This document shows, piece by piece, positions 6,344 to 10,302 of a DNA stretch of 10,302 nucleotides. This DNA comes from an uncultured Clostridia bacterium (GTDB lineage Bacteria; Bacillota; Clostridia; Oscillospirales; Acutalibacteraceae): the NCBI GenBank assembly GCA_937877675.1, contig CALEIS010000042.1, positions 1 through 10,302 on the forward strand, read 5' to 3'. Numbering within the stretch: position 1 is the first letter of the stretch; every line of letters starts with the position of its first letter. The position numbers and the translations under genes were made by a program. The notes under the pieces were generated by a model. That model was not told the origin of the DNA, searched no databases, and saw only the letters and a program-made list of their open reading frames with translations.

Positions 6344-8014
6344 ATGCTTACAGACATTCAAATCGCACAACAAACACCTTGTTTACCAATTACAGAAATC
6401 GCAAAAAAACTCAACATCGAGGTTGATGACCTTGAAATGTATGGCAAATATAAGGCAAAACTTCCACTTTCTCTTAACAAAAAGTATGCAGACAGAGAAA
6501 ACGGAAAACTCATCCTTGTAACTGCTATTAACCCAACACCAGCAGGTGAAGGTAAAACAACAATTACAGTTGGTCTTGGTCAGGCTATGAATAAAATCGG
6601 CAAAAATGCTTGTATCGCACTTCGTGAGCCATCAATGGGACCTGTTTTCGGTGTTAAAGGTGGTGCAGCAGGTGGTGGATATTCACAGGTTATCCCTATG
6701 GAAGACATCAACCTTCATTTCACAGGTGATATGCATGCAATTACTGCAGCTAACAACCTTCTTTGTGCTATTATCGATAACCATATGCAGCAGGGTAACG
6801 ATTTGAGAATTGACCAGAGAAGAATTCTCTTTAAACGTTGTCTTGATATGAATGACCGTGCTCTTCGTAATGTAATCGTTGGCCTTGGTGGTAAGGTTAA
6901 CGGTATTCCTCGTGAAGACGGATTTATGATTACTGTTGCAAGTGAAATTATGGCTATTCTTTGCCTTGCAACTGATATAGAAGACCTTAAAACAAGACTC
7001 GGTAACATTCTTGTTGCATGGACTCTTGATAACACACCTGTTTATGCAAAGGATTTGAATGCAGTTGGTGCTATGGCTGCACTTTTAAAAGATGCAATCA
7101 AACCAAACCTTGTACAGACTCTTGAAAATACACCTGCAATTATGCACGGTGGACCTTTCGCAAATATTGCTCACGGTTGTAACTCTGTTACTGCTACAAA
7201 ACTTGCTTTGAAACTTGCTGATTACTGTATTACAGAAGCTGGTTTCGGTGCTGACCTTGGTGCAGAAAAATTCCTTGACATCAAGTGCCGTTATGCAGGT
7301 CTTAAACCTGAATGTATCGTAGTTGTTGCTACAATCCGTGCTCTTAAATATAACGGTGGAGTTGCTCGTGCAGATTTACAGAATGAAAATGTTGAAGCAC
7401 TTAAAGCAGGTATAGTAAACCTTAAAACTCACATTGAAAATATGAGAAAATACAATGTGCCTGTTGTTGTTGCAATCAACAAATTCCACACAGATACAGA
7501 GGCAGAAATTGCTTACATCAAGGAATTCTGTGAAGAAATGCAAGTGCCTGTTTCTCTTGCAGAAGTTTTCGCAAAGGGTGGCGAAGGCGGTATGGACTTG
7601 GCAAGTAAGGTTTGTGCAGTTATCGACGAAGGCAAAGCAGATTTTGCTCCACTTTATGACGAAAAACTCTCAATCAAAGAGAAACTCAATACAATTGCAA
7701 AAGAAATTTACCGTGCAGATGGTGTAATCTTCACAGCAGCTGCTGAAAAAGCAATCAAGGATATTGAATCTCTCGGTCAGGATAAACTTCCTGTTTGTGT
7801 TGCAAAGACTCAGTATTCACTTTCAGATGACCCAACAAAACTTGGTAAACCTGAAAACTTTATGATGACTGTACGTGAAGTAAAACTCAGTGCAGGTGCA
7901 GGATTTATCGTTTGCCTTACAGGTGACATCATGACAATGCCTGGTCTTCCAAAAGTACCAGCAGCATACAAGATTGATGTTGATGCAGATGGCAAAATCG
8001 ACGGTCTTTTCTAA
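6344..8014 (+). CDS. fhs: Formate--tetrahydrofolate ligase
   Basis: Catalyses ATP-dependent joining of formate to tetrahydrofolate, giving 10-formyl-THF for purine synthesis and other one-carbon reactions. The 556-residue length is the standard bacterial size. The nucleotide-binding loop TPAGEGKTT is at 65-73, and the family segments LREPSMGPVFGVKGGAAGGG and FGADLGAEKF are intact. AGGAGG (6329-6334) lies 9 nt before the ATG. The gene follows pflA by 77 nt, most of it a repeat fragment without an evident terminator, so it is likely the last gene of the ZTP-riboswitch-controlled operon. That arrangement links formate production by PFL directly to formate capture. A terminator follows at 8035-8059. 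Complete and confidently identified. Confidence 0.97.
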   Translation: MLTDIQIAQQTPCLPITEIAKKLNIEVDDLEMYGKYKAKLPLSLNKKYADRENGKLILVTAINPTPAGEGKTTITVGLGQAMNKIGKNACIALREPSMGPVFGVKGGAAGGGYSQVIPMEDINLHFTGDMHAITAANNLLCAIIDNHMQQGNDLRIDQRRILFKRCLDMNDRALRNVIVGLGGKVNGIPREDGFMITVASEIMAILCLATDIEDLKTRLGNILVAWTLDNTPVYAKDLNAVGAMAALLKDAIKPNLVQTLENTPAIMHGGPFANIAHGCNSVTATKLALKLADYCITEAGFGADLGAEKFLDIKCRYAGLKPECIVVVATIRALKYNGGVARADLQNENVEALKAGIVNLKTHIENMRKYNVPVVVAINKFHTDTEAEIAYIKEFCEEMQVPVSLAEVFAKGGEGGMDLASKVCAVIDEGKADFAPLYDEKLSIKEKLNTIAKEIYRADGVIFTAAAEKAIKDIESLGQDKLPVCVAKTQYSLSDDPTKLGKPENFMMTVREVKLSAGAGFIVCLTGDIMTMPGLPKVPAAYKIDVDADGKIDGLF

Positions 8015-8034
8015 GAATAGAAAATTTTATGTTT

Positions 8035-8067
8035 AGGCGGGAGTAAATCTCCCGCCTTTATCATTTT
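8035..8067 (+). terminator. Intrinsic terminator of the pflB-pflA-fhs operon
   Basis: AGGCGGGAG (8035-8043) and CTCCCGCCT (8049-8057) form a perfect 9-bp GC-rich stem with loop TAAAT, followed by TTTATCATTTT. It lies 20 nt after the fhs stop codon. Confidence 0.88.
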
Positions 8068-8074
8068 GTGTAAC

Positions 8075-8282
8075 AAATTTGAATTTGTAGGGGAACTTGT
8101 TGTAGGGGTCGGCGTCCTCGACGACCCGCCGTTGGTTTACCTATTCATTTGGTTCGGGTCGTCGAGGACGCCGACCCCTACGATGCACTAAATTGGTTTT
8201 ATTATAATTTGCAACGCAGTTCCTTTCATTTTGCACTTTGCGCTTTGCATTTTGCATTTACCCCGATAAACTTCCAATTTAC
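8075..8282 (+). repeat. MITE-like dispersed repeat, copy C, interrupted by a palindrome
   Basis: The left end AAATTTGAATTTGTAGGGG (8075-8093) matches the left end of copy A. The body resumes at GATGCACTAAATTGG (8182-8196), equivalent to 28-42 in copy A, and continues through TTATAAT, GCAACGCAGTTCC (8211-8223), four heptamers (8230-8257) and the right end CCCCGATAAACTTCCAATTT. The total is 208 nt; subtracting the inserted palindrome (about 8102-8181) leaves about 128 nt, which agrees with the 126 nt of copy A. The gene-free stretch 8060-8391 consists mostly of this copy, its insert, a decayed copy and a promoter. Confidence 0.75.
8102..8181. repeat. GC-rich 27-bp perfect palindrome, about 80 nt unit
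   Basis: Positions 8102-8128 (GTAGGGGTCGGCGTCCTCG...) are the exact reverse complement of 8155-8181, with a 26-nt spacer. The arms are far richer in GC than the surroundings, suggesting an independent origin. No T tract follows, so it is not a normal terminator. It resembles the short mobile palindromic repeats dispersed in many Clostridia genomes (recollection, not checked). If transcribed, it would form a very stable hairpin. Confidence 0.85.
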
Positions 8283-8283
8283 C

Positions 8284-8346
8284 ACTTTTATTATAATCGT
8301 GTTGCAAGTATTACATTTTACACTTAGGATATTGTATTTTATAATG
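8284..8346 (+). repeat. Probable decayed copy of the dispersed repeat (copy E)
   Basis: Directly after copy C, TTATAAT (8291-8297), a 16-nt interval and CATTTTACACTT (8314-8325) followed by TTG-ATTTT match copy D in order and spacing (TTATAAT, 17 nt, CATTTTGCACTT). About 22 of 31 positions agree over 8314-8345. In AT-rich DNA this is suggestive only. Confidence 0.4.
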
Positions 8347-8361
8347 ATTATATGTTATAAT
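8332..8361 (+). promoter_or_regulatory. Probable promoter of the three-TM membrane protein gene
   Basis: A perfect TATAAT (8356-8361) with an extended -10 TG at 8353-8354 lies 30 nt before the start codon. The matching -35 is weak (TTGTAT, 8332-8337, 18-nt spacer), so the extended -10 would carry the promoter. It directly follows the terminator and repeat region, where a new transcription unit is expected. Confidence 0.6.
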
Positions 8362-8391
8362 ACATACATAATATGGAAAAGAGGTAAAATT

Positions 8392-10149
8392 ATGGACCCA
8401 ATTAATGTTGATTTTGGTGGCAACAAGAAAAAGGTTGTTCAAGAAACTCCTGGTGGAAGCACTGTTAAAAAAGTGTTAGTTAGTCTTGGAATAACTTTGG
8501 TAGTTGCAGCAGTTTTGTATTATTTTATGCTTCCTGCATTAAACTTTAAAGCTATTGAGTTTTATGTTTATCTTGCAGTGCTTATTCTTACTTATATCGG
8601 AGTTTTCGGTATTGCAACAAAAGCATATTTCCGTCCCGAATATACAGAATATGCAAAGAATAAGGTTAAGATTCCAATTATTCTTATTCTTGTTTTAGCA
8701 GGCGTTGTTGCTGTTGGTTATCTTTTTGGTGCAGAGTTCTTCCGTGCAAAGGATTATCATAATTTGATTGAAGTTAAGCAGGGCGACTTTGCAAAAGACA
8801 TTACAGAAATAGATTTCCAGAGCGTTCCTCGTCTTGACAAGGATTCATCAAATATGATTGCTAATCGTGCTCTTGGTGAACTTTCTGACTATGTTTCACA
8901 GTTTTTGGTTGATGACCAGTATTCAACACAGATTAACTATCGTGGAACTCCAGTTCGTGTTCAGTCCCTTGAATATGGTGATATTTTCAAATGGCTCAAG
9001 AATACCAAGGAAGGTATTCCTGCATATATCATTGTTGATATGACAACTCAAAAGGCAGAAACAGTTCGTCTTGAAGAGGGTATTAAGTATTCTCCTGCAG
9101 AATATTTCAACGAAGACCTTATCCGTCATGTTCGTTTCAAGTATCCTACTTTGATGTTGGGTGACCCATCATTTGAAATTGATGACACAGGCAGACCATA
9201 TTGGATTGTTCCTGTTCAAGATAAGAAAATCGGACTTTTCGGTGGTGTTGATGTAATCGGTGCAGTAATCGTTGACTCAATTACAGGTGCAACTGAACTT
9301 GTATCAACAAGCCTTGATGGTACAACAAAACTTAAAACTGATAAATTCGTTACAGATGAAGGCTACCAGTGGCTTGACAGAATTTATTCATCAGATATAC
9401 TCAATCAGCAGTATAACTATTATGGTAAATACGGCAAGGGCTTCTGGAACTCACTTATCGGTCAGGAAGATGTTAAGGTAACAAGTTCAGGTTATAACTA
9501 CCTTGCACTTAATGATGACGTTTATATGTACACAGGTGTAACATCTATAAGCTCTGACGAATCTATTATAGGTTTCGTTCTTATCAATCAGAGAACAAAA
9601 GAAGCTGTTTATTATCAGCAATCTGGTGCTATAGAAGAAAAGGCAAGAACCTCTGCACAGGGTGCAGTTGAAGACTTGGGTTATGTTGCTACCTTCCCAA
9701 TTCTTCTTAATATCAGTGGTGAGCCAACATACTTTATGGCTTTGAAAGACTCCAGTGAACTTGTTAAGAAGTATGCGATGGTTAACGTTGAACAATCAAC
9801 AGTGGTTGGTATCGGTGACAATCTTGAAGCATGTACACAGAATTATGCAGCTGCACTTAAAGAAAATGGTATAAATGTGGATGTGGATATTGATTCTATG
9901 AATGGTGAAACACCGGATGTACCAAAGGTTGAAACTGTTGAGGTAACAGGCGTAGTTTCTGATATCAGAAGCGTAATCACAGGTGGAGAAACTTATTTCT
10001 ACATCAAACTCGCAGACAATGAGGCATATTACAAGGTTGCAGTTAAGGATGCAGAAAAGATTGTAATTCTCAATAAGGGTGACGAAATTACATTTGTTGT
10101 TGAAAAAGATGCAACAGGTGACATCATCACAGTAAATAGCGTTAAATAA
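8392..10149 (+). CDS. Uncharacterised membrane-anchored protein, three TM segments and large outer domain
   Basis: I do not recognise a family. The 585-residue protein has a short Lys-rich cytoplasmic N terminus, hydrophobic segments at about 28-50, 54-76 and 94-117, then a hydrophilic region from 118 to the end. By the positive-inside rule (KKK at 12-14 and K89/K91/K93 inside), the C-terminal 470 residues should lie outside the membrane. That region holds several similar strand-turn-strand units ending in D/N-x-x-T, near D216, D295, N399 and N465, reminiscent of PepSY-like folds but not assigned. Residues about 513-585 form a beta-rich unit (VTGVVSDIRS...FYIKLAD) that could be an OB-like fold, joined by an acidic linker. 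The ATG at 8392 follows AGAGG (8380-8384); the in-frame upstream extension only translates repeats. Single-gene unit with its own terminator. Confidence 0.85.
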   Translation: MDPINVDFGGNKKKVVQETPGGSTVKKVLVSLGITLVVAAVLYYFMLPALNFKAIEFYVYLAVLILTYIGVFGIATKAYFRPEYTEYAKNKVKIPIILILVLAGVVAVGYLFGAEFFRAKDYHNLIEVKQGDFAKDITEIDFQSVPRLDKDSSNMIANRALGELSDYVSQFLVDDQYSTQINYRGTPVRVQSLEYGDIFKWLKNTKEGIPAYIIVDMTTQKAETVRLEEGIKYSPAEYFNEDLIRHVRFKYPTLMLGDPSFEIDDTGRPYWIVPVQDKKIGLFGGVDVIGAVIVDSITGATELVSTSLDGTTKLKTDKFVTDEGYQWLDRIYSSDILNQQYNYYGKYGKGFWNSLIGQEDVKVTSSGYNYLALNDDVYMYTGVTSISSDESIIGFVLINQRTKEAVYYQQSGAIEEKARTSAQGAVEDLGYVATFPILLNISGEPTYFMALKDSSELVKKYAMVNVEQSTVVGIGDNLEACTQNYAAALKENGINVDVDIDSMNGETPDVPKVETVEVTGVVSDIRSVITGGETYFYIKLADNEAYYKVAVKDAEKIVILNKGDEITFVVEKDATGDIITVNSVK

Positions 10150-10155
10150 ACAGTT

Positions 10156-10183
10156 AAGGCAGGGTAAGTACCCTGCCTTTTTT
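10156..10183 (+). terminator. Intrinsic terminator of the membrane protein gene
   Basis: AAGGCAGGGT (10156-10165) pairs perfectly with ACCCTGCCTT (10170-10179) around the loop AAGT, followed by six T (10178-10183). It begins 6 nt after the stop codon. Confidence 0.92.
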
Positions 10184-10190
10184 GTGTAAG

Positions 10191-10302
10191 ATAAAGTGGA
10201 ATTTGTCGGGCTAAATGCAAAATGCAAAGCGCAAAGTGCAAAATGAAAGGAACTGCGTTGCAATTATAATGTTTACCGATTTGGTGTATCATAAAACATC
10301 CC
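10191..10302 (-). repeat. MITE-like dispersed repeat, copy D (inverted, cut by window end)
   Basis: The reverse complement reads GGGATG...GATACACCAAATCGG, TTATAAT, GCAACGCAGTTCC, the four TTTGCAN heptamers, then CCCGACAAATTCCACTTTAT. Over 10208-10302 versus 16-109, it differs from copy A by only about three substitutions or indels in 95 nt. The window stops where the terminal AAATTTGAATTTATC of copy A would come next, so about 15 nt appear to be missing. Confidence 0.85.

Noticed and set aside
6288..6521. A 77-codon plus-strand frame over the start of fhs.
   Set aside because: It begins in the TTTGCAN heptamers and then overlaps fhs in another frame.
8102..8181. The long palindrome as an intrinsic terminator.
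   Set aside because: No T tract follows either arm on either strand, and a normal terminator already lies at 8035-8059.
8149..8391. N-terminal extension of the membrane protein starting at a TTG at 8149.
   Set aside because: It translates the right arm of the palindrome and the repeat copy, lacks a ribosome site, and the ATG at 8392 has AGAGG and a promoter at suitable distances.
9796..10292. Minus-strand open frames of 155 and 87 codons at the right end.
   Set aside because: They run antisense through the membrane protein gene, its terminator and the repeat; low-complexity Cys/Ile/Phe-rich products reflect AT-rich antisense.

Overview
The window looks like chromosomal DNA of an anaerobic, AT-rich Clostridia (Bacillota), probably a gut or rumen saccharolytic fermenter. 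This is inferred from strong AGGAGG-type ribosome sites, an oxygen-sensitive pyruvate formate-lyase with its activase, a formate-tetrahydrofolate ligase, intracellular plant-glycan hydrolases, and a ZTP (pfl-type) riboswitch. No species is claimed. All real genes read on the + strand.

Layout. (1) 1-126 is a repeat-element copy; 160-195 is an intrinsic terminator; 199-227 is a promoter. (2) 260-3112 is a tight three-gene carbohydrate cluster: a GH30-type hydrolase, a GNAT acetyltransferase and a GH43-type hydrolase. None of the three has a visible signal peptide. (3) 3119-3315 is a sigma-70-like promoter, a ZTP riboswitch aptamer and an overlapping terminator. (4) 3316-8014 is pflB-pflA-fhs, ending at a terminator at 8035-8059. 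(5) 8060-8391 is a gene-free region of nested repeats plus a promoter. (6) 8392-10149 encodes an unrecognised three-TM protein with a large, probably extracytoplasmic domain, followed by a terminator at 10156-10183. (7) 10191-10302 is an inverted copy of the repeat at the left edge.

How the genes work together. Pyruvate formate-lyase, activated by PflA, makes formate and acetyl-CoA. Fhs loads formate onto tetrahydrofolate to give 10-formyl-THF, the one-carbon donor for purine synthesis. When 10-formyl-THF is short, ZMP/ZTP accumulates, and the riboswitch should then relieve termination and raise expression of the formate-making and formate-using enzymes. The riboswitch class is known; the leader here has an additional complementary segment that could form an alternative hairpin.

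The least explained feature is the repeat family. Comparing copies suggests a MITE-like element of about 126 bp with imperfect terminal inverted repeats and a core of four TTTGCAN heptamers. One copy appears to be interrupted by an approximately 80-bp GC-rich palindrome, one fragment sits inside the pfl-fhs operon and supplies the pflA stop codon, and two copies in opposite orientation bracket nearly the whole window. I do not see a clearly new defence or metabolic system here.
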